Positions 17,097-26,079 of a stretch of 64,000 bases of DNA are shown one piece after another (within the stretch, counting starts at the first letter, position 1; each line of letters opens with the position of its first letter). This DNA comes from Chitinophaga oryzae (GTDB taxonomy: Bacteria > Bacteroidota > Bacteroidia > Chitinophagales > Chitinophagaceae): NCBI RefSeq assembly GCF_012516375.2, contig NZ_CP051204.2:2232001-2296000 (forward strand), given 5' to 3'. The notes beneath the pieces were generated by a model that did no database searches, was not told where the DNA came from, and saw only the letters and a program-made list of their open reading frames with translations. The position numbers and the translations under genes are program-made.

Positions 17097-17130
17097 AAAA
17101 AAAAGCTGGCCGCATGGCCAGCTTTTTTTT
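17097..17130. terminator. Strong bidirectional terminator after miaA
   Basis: The palindrome AAAAAAAAGCTGGCC (17097-17111), loop GCAT, and GGCCAGCTTTTTTTT (17116-17130) gives an 8-bp GC-containing stem flanked by A-tract and T-tract, working on both strands. Confidence 0.9.
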
Positions 17131-17288
17131 ATTAGATCATGCCCGGACATTACATCCCTCCGGGCGTTGTTTCGTTCGATTTAGCTTCACCGCTTCACTA
17201 TTCACCACTTCATTCACTTCCCAAGTTCAAATCCTGTTGCCGAAACTTCAACATCCTCGCCTACTTTGGGCTTTGAACAACATTGTTG

Positions 17289-17336
17289 CCCAGGGTGTGA
17301 GCCCTGGGGGGAGGGGGAGGGGAAGGGGAAGGGGGG
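17289..17336. repeat. Hairpin plus G-quadruplex-prone tract
   Basis: A CCCAGGG/CCCTGGG stem (17289-17308, loop TGTGAG) runs into a purine tract of five G-runs of four to six guanines separated by one or two adenines (17306-17336). The pattern satisfies G4 formation on the + strand and an i-motif/C-rich RNA on the - strand, which is the 3' untranslated side of the porin gene ending at 17368. Confidence 0.65.
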
Positions 17337-17367
17337 AATCAAATCCCTGAGATCAAATCCCCGAAAA

Positions 17368-18942
17368 TCAAAATTTCAGCCCCAGTGTCAATACCACATT
17401 GCTTCTGTTGTAATCCAGGGTTGCGGCCGCAGGTGTTAATCCCTGGGTGGTGCTGGTATACAACCGGTAGCGGTCATTGCCTTGTGTGTAGCTGTAGGCC
17501 AGATCGGCATACAGGCCTTTGTTGCGGTAGCCGAAGCCGGCGCTGTACACTTTGCGGGAGGCGTCGGTGTTGGCGTTGTATTCGTCGTTGCTGTACGGGT
17601 TGCCATACCAGGCGAAGCCGGCTCTTACGGCGTAGAGGGTGGCGAATTTCAGTTCGGCGCCCACACGTACGTTGGAAACGGCTTTATAGATGGCGCTGAT
17701 GTTTTGGTTCAGTGCTTTTTCGTCATCGCGGTAGTCGCTCATTTTGAATTTACCGGAGGACTGGTTCACGTACTCGTAATCGGCGGTGATGAAGCCCTGT
17801 GTATTGCTCACGTGGGTGATATCGCCGAAGAAGTAGGTGGCGCCGGCCATGGCGCGGAGCGGTGCTACGTAGTTATAGTCAAATTCCACGGGGTAACCGC
17901 CGGTCACATTGTCGGAATGGGCATATTGTTTCCCGAGGTAATTTTCCGTGTTAACGTCGATGTCGGCGGTATAGCTGTCGTGCATGCTGTAGTAGGTAGG
18001 CGTGTGGAAGGCGCCGCCCAGGCGGAAGCGGGGAGAGGCCTTGTACAATACGCCTATTTTAGCGCCGATACCGAGCCCAGTTCTTCTGAGGTACTGGCGG
18101 TAGTCGAAGTAACCGAAATCGTTGTTAGGCTGGTTGGCGCCGTTGTTGGTGGCGTCGTCTTCCATTACGGTGAAGTCTTCGCGGTAGTTTACATTAGGCA
18201 CATTGATGCTACCGCCGATGTATAAACGGTTACCGTAGTTACCGGCTACGGCGAACGCAAATTCGTTGAGTCCTCCCCGTGTTTCGAGGATGCCGCGTTG
18301 CTGTATGGCGGTGAGGCCGCCGGTAGGGCGGGTAGGGGATGCGTTGCTCATCGGGTCTACCACGCCGTCGGGGTGACGGAAGCGGTCTATCAGGCCGGCG
18401 CGGTAGCCGATGCTGCCGCCCAGCGGGTAGTCGTTGACGATACCGGCAGAGTCGGCGTACCACATCTGGTCTACCCAGGTATCTGAGAAAGATGATTTGT
18501 CGTTGTAGCCGGCCACCACTATTTTATTGTTATAGTTGGCCAGGCGGGTGTAGCCCAGCGAGAAGCTTACGTTGTTCCAGGCTTTGTCGCCGGTGCCTTT
18601 GTTGGAGGCGAAGATCACGCCGATGCTGGGTATCTGGAAATTGGTCTTGTTGCCTTTGTTGTCCAGCTGCCCGTTGCCCAGGTAGGTGGAATTGTTGTTG
18701 GTAAGGCCTAATCCTGCTGAGATGAACACTTCGCCGGTCTTGAACATGCCGATGCCGGCAGGGTTAGTGTGTGCTGAGGAGTAGTCGCCGCCCAGGCCGA
18801 TGCCTGCTCCACCCAGTGATTGTGCTCTTGCTGTCCCGAATGGTTGATTGGGGGAGTAAAGCAAAGCGTCATTCGAGCTCTGCGCCATTGCGGTAACGGA
18901 TAAAAAGAGTCCTCCTAAAAGAGGGTAAATTCTTTTAATCAT
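17368..18942 (-). CDS. OmpP1/FadL-like outer membrane porin
   Basis: 524 residues. A Sec signal (MIKRIYPLLGGLFLSVTAMAQ, cut near 21) is followed by SSNDALLYSPNQPFGTARAQSLGGAGIGLGGDYSSAHTNPAGIG (about 22-66), the hatch-domain signature of FadL/TodX-type transporters, which ends in the NPAGIG element. The rest is a 14-strand-like barrel with GxxYxxxxxxAxRAGxAxYxxPY near the end. FadL-type porins carry hydrophobic molecules across the outer membrane. The protein ends LTLGLKF, with a terminal Phe as is typical for outer membrane barrels. It is followed by an unusual G-rich 3' region. The ligand is unknown. Confidence 0.9.
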   Translation of the reverse strand: MIKRIYPLLGGLFLSVTAMAQSSNDALLYSPNQPFGTARAQSLGGAGIGLGGDYSSAHTNPAGIGMFKTGEVFISAGLGLTNNNSTYLGNGQLDNKGNKTNFQIPSIGVIFASNKGTGDKAWNNVSFSLGYTRLANYNNKIVVAGYNDKSSFSDTWVDQMWYADSAGIVNDYPLGGSIGYRAGLIDRFRHPDGVVDPMSNASPTRPTGGLTAIQQRGILETRGGLNEFAFAVAGNYGNRLYIGGSINVPNVNYREDFTVMEDDATNNGANQPNNDFGYFDYRQYLRRTGLGIGAKIGVLYKASPRFRLGGAFHTPTYYSMHDSYTADIDVNTENYLGKQYAHSDNVTGGYPVEFDYNYVAPLRAMAGATYFFGDITHVSNTQGFITADYEYVNQSSGKFKMSDYRDDEKALNQNISAIYKAVSNVRVGAELKFATLYAVRAGFAWYGNPYSNDEYNANTDASRKVYSAGFGYRNKGLYADLAYSYTQGNDRYRLYTSTTQGLTPAAATLDYNRSNVVLTLGLKF

Positions 18943-19048
18943 AATTCTATATACTTAAAAATTGAGATGTATTGGCAGAATGTCTGGTGAATAACGTGCT
19001 GCGACAGATATAACGTTCACAAACAGGAAAACTTATGTCCTATAAAAA

Positions 19049-19078
19049 GATAAGCGTAGTTTTTTTGCTACGCTTATC
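19049..19078. terminator. Terminator of the Gly/Tyr-rich lipoprotein gene
   Basis: The 11-bp stem GATAAGCGTAG (19049-19059) / CTACGCTTATC (19068-19078) reads on the - strand as a hairpin followed by TTTTTATA, 21 bases after the stop codon of the lipoprotein gene. Confidence 0.8.
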
Positions 19079-19098
19079 CTGAATTCGTTTGTTAGTGA

Positions 19099-20133
19099 TT
19101 AACGTCCGCCTCTTGCAGGACGGCTGTAGCCTCCGCCACCGCCGCTGCTTCCGCCGCTACGTACGCCACCGCCGCCGCTGGGAGGGGAGTAGCTCGGTGC
19201 AGGTGTGGAAGGACGGGAATATTCCACTCTGGAAGGACGGGAATAGCCGCCGTTGTTATTATTGTAGTTGCCGCCGTTGTTATAGGAAGGACGGGAAATA
19301 ACGGGTCTTTCTGAGCTGGACTGCTGGAACACACGACGGGGACGGTCAGTGTTGGACGGTATATAGTTACCGTTGCCGCCACCATTTGCCGGTGCTACCG
19401 CGCCTCTCGCCGGACGGTAGTAACCACCGCCGCCGGTGTTGCCGCCGCTGTTATTGGTATAATTGGCTGTACGAACACGTTCGTTGCCGTTTCTAACCGG
19501 TCCGTAGGAGTTGGCCGGACGACGGGTGAAATAACCACCACCGTAGTGGCCGCCGCCATAATAACCGCCACCATAGTAACCACCTGCGTAGTACGGATAG
19601 TAGTGGCCATAGTAACCGCCATAATAAGGCCAGTAAGAACCATAGTAAGGATAACCACCCCAGCCAAAGCCTAAGCCATAGCTCCAGGGACGGTAAAATC
19701 CGCCGCCCCATCCAAAGCCCAGGGTCATGGACGGACCCCAGAGGCTGCTGTAACCGAAGCTGCTGTATGGGCCGTAGCCGTAACCAGCGCCCCAGCCGCC
19801 CATGTACAGGTTGCTCGCTGCATTGTAACCATCCCAGTAACCGCCGTTGTAAGTGTTGGCGTTGCTGCCGAAACGGTTGATACGGCGCTGATAATCACCC
19901 TGATCATCATCGTAGGTCACGTAAGTGCCACCGTCATCGGGCGCATCCGTATACCTGCCATTCTCATCCTGTACAGAATTTCCGTCAGAACCGTTGTTGG
20001 AAGCATAGGTGCGCTGTTGCTGGCGCGGAGAATAATATACATCGTCCGGTGTCTGGGCCGTCTTATATGTACTGGAGCAGGCGCCCAGAGCGAACGTACC
20101 AGCAGCCAGTGCAATGTATAGTATAGGTTTCAT
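19099..20133 (-). CDS. Glycine/tyrosine-rich low-complexity lipoprotein
   Basis: 344 residues. The start MKPILYIALAAGTFALGAC is a lipoprotein signal with Cys19. Residues about 20-90 are polar and acidic (DDGGTYVTYDDDQGDYQRR). Residues about 105-210 are nearly pure Gly/Tyr/Trp/Pro, with tandem units such as YYGGGYYGGGHYGGGY, and the C-terminal third is rich in Asn/Gly/Ser/Arg/Pro with RPSR and GGGGYSRPARGG at the end. There is no known enzyme domain. The composition resembles aggregation-prone or structural surface proteins, but this is inference. It is often annotated by weak similarity to vitellogenin-like proteins, which I would not trust. A terminator follows it. Confidence 0.85.
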   Translation of the reverse strand: MKPILYIALAAGTFALGACSSTYKTAQTPDDVYYSPRQQQRTYASNNGSDGNSVQDENGRYTDAPDDGGTYVTYDDDQGDYQRRINRFGSNANTYNGGYWDGYNAASNLYMGGWGAGYGYGPYSSFGYSSLWGPSMTLGFGWGGGFYRPWSYGLGFGWGGYPYYGSYWPYYGGYYGHYYPYYAGGYYGGGYYGGGHYGGGYFTRRPANSYGPVRNGNERVRTANYTNNSGGNTGGGGYYRPARGAVAPANGGGNGNYIPSNTDRPRRVFQQSSSERPVISRPSYNNGGNYNNNNGGYSRPSRVEYSRPSTPAPSYSPPSGGGGVRSGGSSGGGGGYSRPARGGR

Positions 20134-20416
20134 TTGAAATATATTTTTAGCGTGATTTATATAGTAAATTTACACTTTTATAACGGATTTTAAGGGAACA
20201 AAGTTACAATAACAGAACGGGTTATTTTATTTTGGCCGGACTATTTGCACCTTTATGATTTTCATGTAGGTTTGTAACATTTTCTTTTTAAATATTTGTG
20301 ACAAAAACTAAGCCAGTTTGAGGCTGTTTTCCGGCTGACGGGAAGATAATTTTTGCTAGACAAATTCAATAATTTTTAACTAAAAGACAAAGGTATATAA
20401 ATTAGTATTTTTATTT
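20134..20416. other. Divergent AT-rich promoter region
   Basis: About 280 bases between the lipoprotein gene (leftward) and proS (rightward). AT content is high; no repeat or RNA is evident. Candidate TTTTG (20351-20355) and TAATTTTT (20370-20377) boxes are only 14 bases apart, so I do not call a promoter. Confidence 0.4.
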
Positions 20417-21892
20417 ATGAGTAAAGAGATCACAGCCCGTTCGGAAGATTATTCGAAATGGTACAATGACCTGGTGGTGAAAGGCGGTCTGGCAGACTAC
20501 TCTGCCGTTAGAGGCTGTATGGTGATCAAACCATATGGTTATGCGCTCTGGGAAGCCATGCGCGACGTCCTGGACAGTAAATTTAAGGAAACCGGTCACC
20601 AGAACGCTTATTTTCCGCTGTTTATCCCCAAAAGCTTCCTCAGCAAAGAAGCCGCCCACGTGGAAGGCTTCGCTAAAGAATGCGCCGTTGTAACCCACTA
20701 CCGCCTGAAAAACGACCCCAACGGCGGCGGGGTAGTGGTAGACCCGGAAGCCAAACTGGAAGAAGAGCTGATCGTTCGACCCACTTCGGAAACCATCATC
20801 TGGAACACCTATAAGGACTGGATCCAATCTTACCGCGACCTGCCCCTGCTGATCAACCAGTGGGCCAACGTGGTACGCTGGGAGATGCGCACCCGCCTTT
20901 TCCTCCGCACGGCCGAATTCCTCTGGCAGGAAGGCCATACCGCCCACGCCACAGCAGAAGAAGCCATCGCGGAAACAGAACAGATGCTGCACATATACGC
21001 TGAATTCGCCGAACAATATATGGCGGTACCGGTGATCCGCGGCGTTAAAACCGCCAGCGAAAGATTCGCCGGAGCAGTAAACACCTACTGCGTGGAAGCC
21101 CTCATGCAGGACGGTAAAGCCCTGCAGGCCGGTACCTCCCACTTCCTCGGCCAGAACTTCGCGAAAGCATTCGATGTACAGTTCTCCAACAAAGAAAATA
21201 AACTGGACTACGTATGGGCCACCTCCTGGGGCGTATCTACCCGCCTGATCGGAGGCCTCATCATGGTGCACAGCGATGACCAGGGCCTCGTACTGCCCCC
21301 CCGCATCGCTCCGCTGCAGGTGGTGATCGTACCTATCTATAAAGGCGCCGACCAGAAAACTGCCCTCGATGAAAAAGTAAACGGCATCGTGGCTGAACTG
21401 AAAAAAGCCGGCATCCGCGTGAAATACGACGACTCCGACAACAACCGCCCGGGCTGGAAATTCGCCGAATATGAAATGAAAGGCGTTCCCGTTCGTATAG
21501 CCATCGGCGCAAGAGACCTCGAAAACAACGTGGCCGAGGTCGCCCGCCGCGATACAAAAGAGAAAATGAGCCTCTCCCTCGACGGACTGGCAGGCCGCAT
21601 CGGCGAACTGCTGGAAGAAATTCAGCAGCACCTCTTCACCAAAGCCAAAACCTACCGCGATGAACATATCACCCGTGTAGATAACTTCGAGGAATTCCAG
21701 AAAGTACTGGACGAAAAAACTGGCTTCGTGTCCGCCCACTGGGACGGTACCGCCGAAACGGAAGAGAAAATCAAAGAACTGACAAAAGCAACCATCCGTT
21801 GTATACCACTGGACAACCCCCAGGAAGCAGGTACCTGCGTCCTCACAGGTAAACCGTCCAAAGAACGGGTGTTGTTTGCCAGAGCATACTAA
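20417..21892 (+). CDS. proS: Prolyl-tRNA synthetase, type 3 (short form)
   Basis: 491 residues, the length of the archaeal/eukaryotic-like short ProRS without the editing domain. It charges tRNA-Pro with proline in two ATP-dependent steps. Class II motifs are seen: PTSETIIW near 120, motif 2 in [25 protein letters not shown] (about 152-176) and motif 3 in [28 protein letters not shown] (about 275-302). The anticodon-binding domain follows and the protein ends FARAY, the Tyr-terminated tail usual in this type. It is a single gene, with a heptamer repeat array filling the gap to the next gene. Confidence 0.95.
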   Translation: MSKEITARSEDYSKWYNDLVVKGGLADYSAVRGCMVIKPYGYALWEAMRDVLDSKFKETGHQNAYFPLFIPKSFLSKEAAHVEGFAKECAVVTHYRLKNDPNGGGVVVDPEAKLEEELIVRPTSETIIWNTYKDWIQSYRDLPLLINQWANVVRWEMRTRLFLRTAEFLWQEGHTAHATAEEAIAETEQMLHIYAEFAEQYMAVPVIRGVKTASERFAGAVNTYCVEALMQDGKALQAGTSHFLGQNFAKAFDVQFSNKENKLDYVWATSWGVSTRLIGGLIMVHSDDQGLVLPPRIAPLQVVIVPIYKGADQKTALDEKVNGIVAELKKAGIRVKYDDSDNNRPGWKFAEYEMKGVPVRIAIGARDLENNVAEVARRDTKEKMSLSLDGLAGRIGELLEEIQQHLFTKAKTYRDEHITRVDNFEEFQKVLDEKTGFVSAHWDGTAETEEKIKELTKATIRCIPLDNPQEAGTCVLTGKPSKERVLFARAY

Positions 21893-21896
21893 AATC

Positions 21897-22052
21897 AATT
21901 GCGAATTACGGATTACGGATTACGAATGAAAAAGCCATTTGTAATTCGTAGTTCGTAATTTGTAGTTAAAGGAATTACCAATGACCATCCGCTAACGCCC
22001 CCCTCGGCATAGCAGTCTTCATTCGTAATTCGTAATTCGTAATTCGTAATTC
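21897..22052. repeat. AATTACG heptamer array with inverted copies (locus 1)
   Basis: Copies of AATTACG and GATTACG (21897-21925) are followed by CGTAATT-type copies (21938-21967), which can fold into a hairpin; after about 50 bases come five more CGTAATT copies (22019-22052). The array fills the interval from the proS stop (21892) to eight bases before the ATG of the kinase gene (22060). Unlike a CRISPR array, the unit is 7 bp with no unique spacers. Confidence 0.85.
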
Positions 22053-22059
22053 ATCATTG

Positions 22060-24984
22060 ATGTCCATTACCCGTTTCATACTGTTATGGTGGCTGGTCAT
22101 CTTTTGCACAGGTTACAACGCATGGGCCCAGGGCCTGATGATCCGCAACTACAATGTAAAAGATGGGTTGGCTAATGCTACTGTATACGCCGCCGTACAG
22201 GATAAAGACGGATTCATCTGGTTTGCTACACCCACCGGTGTCAGTAAGTTCGACGGTAAACGTTTTCGTAACTACGCCAAAAAAGACGGCCTCACCGACA
22301 ACGACGTTGTCAAGCTCGCCGCTGACAGTAAAGGAAGACTATGGTTCTTTACGCTCAACGGTAAACTCTCTTTTTACGATCATACCTATATCCACAACGA
22401 AGACAACGACTCCTCCCTGAAATTCAACAGCCGCAGCCACTATATGCAATATGCCTTCGAGGCAGACGCCGGCTTCGTGTATTTCTTCAATTCCAATAAC
22501 CGCATCGTTACCTATAACGGTAAAAAAACAGAATACGACAAACGGGACATAGAAACCAATTTCCTGTACCTGCTGCGCAACGGCCGCGTATACCGCCCGC
22601 TGCAAAAAGCCTTTCATGTAAATTCCCTCCACGATCCCACCAATCCCCAACAGGAGATATCCTCCGTATGCCCGTACCCTTTTGACAGCGAAAATGCTGA
22701 CACGGTAAAAAACGGACCGATCCTGATGGTCCGCAATATCCTGTACGCCTATACGCCCCAGAAAATCAGCTGCTTTTTTAACGGGGCCGACTGGGGCATC
22801 AAAGACGAAATCAGTAACCTGTGTATCGATAACGATAACCTCTGGATCGGTACCCAGCGCGCATTGTATTATATCAAAGGTTTTTTTAAGGGAGATAAAA
22901 AGATCACCAAACTGCTGGATAACCATAACATTACCTCCCTGCTGAAGGACCGCGACGGTAACATCTGGATCACCACCTTCGGCGACGGCGTATATAATAT
23001 CCCCTATAAAAATTTCTACTTCAGCTACCTGGATAATACCAACGGACTGTATTCCCACTCCATCTTCAGCATCAGCAAAGACAAAAAAAATGACCTGCTC
23101 CTGATCGGACAAAATGCAGGCATCCTCAATACCATGAGCGTTAACGGCGTCATCCGGCAGTTCACCCTGGACACCGCCAGCGGCCGCAACAGCCTCCTCG
23201 CCATCCTGCCCTACAGGGAAAATGAAGCCCTGATCGGAACAGACAACGGACTGCTCTTGTTTAATACCGCTACACAGAAGTATTCACAGCTCAAAGCAGT
23301 GAAAATGCTGAAAGACGTGGATATCTCCCCCGCAGGAAAAATCAGGATAGCAGCCAAAAACCAGGTCATCGCACTGGATGACTATGAAATCACGGAACTC
23401 GACATGATCGTGACGTCCATCGCCAGTGTCAACGATTCCCTGTATTTCGTCGGCGCCAACAACGGACTCTACACCTGCACGGACGGCACCCGCAGGCTGA
23501 AACCGTCTACTAACGACTCACTGCGCACGCTCAGCATCAAAGACCTCAAATGGATCAACGGCTACCTGTGGATCGGCACCAGCGATCAGGGCATCTACGT
23601 TGTACATGGCGATACGGTGGTCAAACACCTGTCATCCGCCAATAACCTGGCCAGCGACATCTGCCAGCAACTGTATTACGACGGGTATCAGAACCTGTAC
23701 GTGGCCACCAACAAAGGCGTTTCGGTGATTAATGTAAAAGAACAGCACATCACCCGCAATATCACCTCCAACGATGGCCTCATGTCCGACGACATCCGCG
23801 GGGTATATGCCGACGACGGCATCCTGTACATCGCGACCTCCAACGGCCTCTGCTACTTTAAAGGCGATCACCTGCCGGTGGATACCGTACCCCCCGTGAT
23901 CTACCTCAGCAATATCCGGTATGGCGACAGTACTTACCTGCCAGGAGACAACTTCGTACATCTGTATAAAAGGAAAGCCTCCTTCGAAGCAGAGTTCGGC
24001 ACCATCGTGTTCGACCTGCCCGAACTGGTGGAATACCAATATAATTTTTCAGGAGACACCACCAGCGGATGGGTCACCACCATGTCCAACATTATCCCGT
24101 TCCCCGACCTGCAGCCTGGCAACTATAAACTGATGGTCAGGGCCCGCAAATACAAAAGCGACTGGTCCAAACCCCTCAACCTGAACGTAAACATACTGCC
24201 GCAATGGTACCAGCAATGGTGGGCCCGCGGCATCCTCCTGCTGGCCGGACTGCTGGTGATCCTGGTTGTGCTGCGTTTTATTGTGAAAAGGATCAAACAG
24301 GCGGAAAAAAGAAAAACGGAGTACAACCGCCGTATCGCGGAACTGGAGGCCAAAGCGCTCACCAATCAGATGAATCCCCATTTCATCTTCAATTCGCTGA
24401 ACTCGGTGCAGCACCTCATCCTGGAGAAAGAGGAAAAGCAGGCGCTCAACTTCCTGGCGGATTTCGCCACGCTGATGCGCCAGATGCTCAATAACTCCCG
24501 GAAATCCTATATTTCGCTGGAAGAGGAGATCGCTTTCCTGACCCGCTACCTGGAGCTGGAAAAAATCCGGTTTGCGCACTCCTTTACCTACCACTTCATC
24601 ATGGAAAACACGTTAAAAGACTATACCATATATATTCCGCCCATGATTATTCAGCCAATCGTGGAAAACGCCATCAAACACGGGCTGGCGCCCAAAAACA
24701 GCGCCGGGTACCTGGAGATCCGGATAGAAATGGTGGATGATCTGCTCTATTGCTCCGTTGATGACGACGGCATCGGTTGGGACAAGTCCAATAGTATCAA
24801 AAGCTCCCGGTTGATCAAACACGAATCTACCGCACTGAGCGTGATAAAGGAAAGGTTGCAGATTATAAAATCTTTTAATGGAAGTGTTGGAAAGTTAGAA
24901 ATTATTGATAAATTTAAATCTGGTTTCGGCAATAAGGAAGGTACCTTAGTTGAAATTCTGATTCCCATTGTTAAGATGTTATGA
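22060..24984 (+). CDS. LytS/YehU-like sensor histidine kinase with two-component propeller domain
   Basis: 974 residues from the ATG (a TTG three bases upstream is in frame too). A signal peptide (up to about 22) precedes beta-propeller repeats of the Reg_prop kind (GFIWFATPTGVSKFDG, GNIWITTFGDGVYNI, NLWIGT and YLWIGTSDQGIYVV), then a Y_Y_Y domain (about 640-705) and one transmembrane helix (about 718-740, ILLLAGLLVILVVLRFIV). The cytoplasmic part is the HisKA_7-like type: NQMNPHFIFNSLNSVQ with phospho-acceptor His near 774, followed by an ATP-binding region with IVENAIKHG and DDDGIG. It senses a periplasmic signal and hands phosphate to the next gene, which overlaps by 4 bases. Confidence 0.93.
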   Translation: MSITRFILLWWLVIFCTGYNAWAQGLMIRNYNVKDGLANATVYAAVQDKDGFIWFATPTGVSKFDGKRFRNYAKKDGLTDNDVVKLAADSKGRLWFFTLNGKLSFYDHTYIHNEDNDSSLKFNSRSHYMQYAFEADAGFVYFFNSNNRIVTYNGKKTEYDKRDIETNFLYLLRNGRVYRPLQKAFHVNSLHDPTNPQQEISSVCPYPFDSENADTVKNGPILMVRNILYAYTPQKISCFFNGADWGIKDEISNLCIDNDNLWIGTQRALYYIKGFFKGDKKITKLLDNHNITSLLKDRDGNIWITTFGDGVYNIPYKNFYFSYLDNTNGLYSHSIFSISKDKKNDLLLIGQNAGILNTMSVNGVIRQFTLDTASGRNSLLAILPYRENEALIGTDNGLLLFNTATQKYSQLKAVKMLKDVDISPAGKIRIAAKNQVIALDDYEITELDMIVTSIASVNDSLYFVGANNGLYTCTDGTRRLKPSTNDSLRTLSIKDLKWINGYLWIGTSDQGIYVVHGDTVVKHLSSANNLASDICQQLYYDGYQNLYVATNKGVSVINVKEQHITRNITSNDGLMSDDIRGVYADDGILYIATSNGLCYFKGDHLPVDTVPPVIYLSNIRYGDSTYLPGDNFVHLYKRKASFEAEFGTIVFDLPELVEYQYNFSGDTTSGWVTTMSNIIPFPDLQPGNYKLMVRARKYKSDWSKPLNLNVNILPQWYQQWWARGILLLAGLLVILVVLRFIVKRIKQAEKRKTEYNRRIAELEAKALTNQMNPHFIFNSLNSVQHLILEKEEKQALNFLADFATLMRQMLNNSRKSYISLEEEIAFLTRYLELEKIRFAHSFTYHFIMENTLKDYTIYIPPMIIQPIVENAIKHGLAPKNSAGYLEIRIEMVDDLLYCSVDDDGIGWDKSNSIKSSRLIKHESTALSVIKERLQIIKSFNGSVGKLEIIDKFKSGFGNKEGTLVEILIPIVKML

Positions 24985-25742
24985 GTAATATAAAAGCTGC
25001 CATTGTAGACGATGAAGTCCGCAACATTCATATTTTGCGCAATATTCTGGAGAACTATTGTAAGGACGTTACCGTAGTTGGAGAGGCGCAGAATATCAAT
25101 GAGGCGGCAGAAATGATTAAAAACAACCCCATTGACGTACTGTTCCTGGACATTGAGATGCCTCCGCATAATGGTTTCCAGCTGCTGGAGATGTTCCCGG
25201 TGCTGAACTTTGAGGTTATTTTTATCACTGCCTTCCAGGAATATGCTTTACAGGCCATCAAGTTTGCGGCGTTGGACTACCTGCTCAAACCCATCAAGGT
25301 AAGCGAGGTGGAAGATGCATTGGAAAAAGTGAAGAAAAGCAAAAAAGGACGGCTCAACGAACTGGCTTCCATTCTGAAAGACTACGTAAAAAACAACGAT
25401 AACGCCTTCTCCAAGATAGTAATCCCCGTGAATGACGGCTATAACGTGATTGACCTCAAGGATATTATCTACTGTGAAGCTTTCGACAGCTATACCAAAA
25501 TCCAGCTGATCAACAACGTGTCCCATCTGATCTCCAAATCCCTGAAAGAATACGAAGAGATGTTGTCCGACAAGGGATTTTATCGCGTACATAAATCCTT
25601 CCTCATCAATATTCACCATATTGTGAAGATTATCAAGGGGTTAGGTACCGCTGTGGTGATGAGCGACCAGAAAAATATTCCGATTTCTTCCCGCAAAAAA
25701 GACGAGTTTTTCACCCAGCTGAAAGGAGTGATCAACCTGTAA
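24981..25742 (+). CDS. LytTR-family response regulator
   Basis: 253 residues. The receiver domain (about 5-125) has the acidic pair DDE at 10-12, phospho-acceptor Asp57 in VLFLDIEMP, and ITAF with YLLKPI as the Thr and Lys switch positions. The C-terminal part (about 145-245) is a LytTR DNA-binding domain (IIYCEAFDSYTKIQL, FYRVHKSFLINIHHI, IPISSRKKDEF). The start codon overlaps the stop of the kinase gene (ATGA at 24981), so the pair is a translationally coupled two-component system. LytTR regulators bind direct repeats near target promoters; no target is identifiable here. Confidence 0.94.
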   Translation: MSNIKAAIVDDEVRNIHILRNILENYCKDVTVVGEAQNINEAAEMIKNNPIDVLFLDIEMPPHNGFQLLEMFPVLNFEVIFITAFQEYALQAIKFAALDYLLKPIKVSEVEDALEKVKKSKKGRLNELASILKDYVKNNDNAFSKIVIPVNDGYNVIDLKDIIYCEAFDSYTKIQLINNVSHLISKSLKEYEEMLSDKGFYRVHKSFLINIHHIVKIIKGLGTAVVMSDQKNIPISSRKKDEFFTQLKGVINL

Positions 25743-25766
25743 GTTTGTCTGATACTGAAGTTTTTT

Positions 25767-25798
25767 AGCCGGTGGCCTTGCGCTTAACCGGCTTTTTT
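25767..25798 (+). terminator. Terminator of the kinase/regulator operon
   Basis: AGCCGGT (25767-25773) pairs with ACCGGCT (25787-25793), and a T-run follows. It lies 24 bases after the regulator stop codon. Confidence 0.7.
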
Positions 25799-25937
25799 AT
25801 GCGTTCCCTGTATGGAATATGCTGTTCACGAGGTCATGTAACCGAACCTCATATACTTATCTTATTTTCATTATGGGTTTTCATAGATCTAGCTATTACT
25901 TGTTAGTTTGTCCAGACTTTACTTGTACTTTTTTAAA

Positions 25938-25971
25938 AGGGACTGACCAAATGGTCGGTCTCTTTATTTTT
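25938..25971 (+). terminator. Second + strand hairpin terminator
   Basis: AGGGACTGACCA (25938-25949) pairs, with two wobble positions, with TGGTCGGTCTCT (25952-25963), then TTATTTTT. Confidence 0.6.
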
Positions 25972-25996
25972 AGGCGCTTTTACCCCTGAAAAATTA

Positions 25997-26058
25997 AGCC
26001 CGGCGCTTCAGTGCCGGGATGGAGTAAAAAGCCATCACCGGTACTGAAACACCGGGCT
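25997..26058. repeat. REP-like inverted pair (two GC-rich hairpins)
   Basis: AGCCCGGCGCTTCAGTGCCGG at 25997-26017 is repeated as an inverted copy at 26038-26058 (18 of 21 positions identical), with 20 bases between. Each half also folds on itself (CCCGGC/GCCGGG with loop GCTTCAGT; CCGGT/ACCGG with loop ACTGAAAC). This nested arrangement resembles a BIME pair of REP palindromes. It lies 21 bases past the stop of the DegP gene on the - strand. Confidence 0.65.
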
Positions 26059-26079
26059 AAAGGTATCAGCAGCGGAGTA

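Larger units (their letters stand above)
16963..17367. other. 405-bp gap: microsatellite, terminator, G-rich tract
   Basis: From left to right the gap holds a hexamer microsatellite, a strong terminator, an unremarkable stretch with no gene, a hairpin with a run of guanines, and a short repeat of AATCAAATCCCTGAGATCAAATCCCCG type next to the stop of the porin gene. The separate entries give the positions. No open frame with family similarity was found. Confidence 0.6.
25743..26079. other. 337-bp gap with terminators and a REP-like pair
   Basis: Between the converging regulator gene and the DegP gene. It contains the operon terminator, a second hairpin and a REP-like pair (separate entries). 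No frame of interest. The middle part (25805-25935) has no recognisable structure. Confidence 0.6.

Noticed and set aside
21897..22052. CRISPR array interpretation of the heptamer array
   Set aside because: Units are seven bases and lack unique spacers and there are no cas genes; it is a short tandem repeat with inverted copies.
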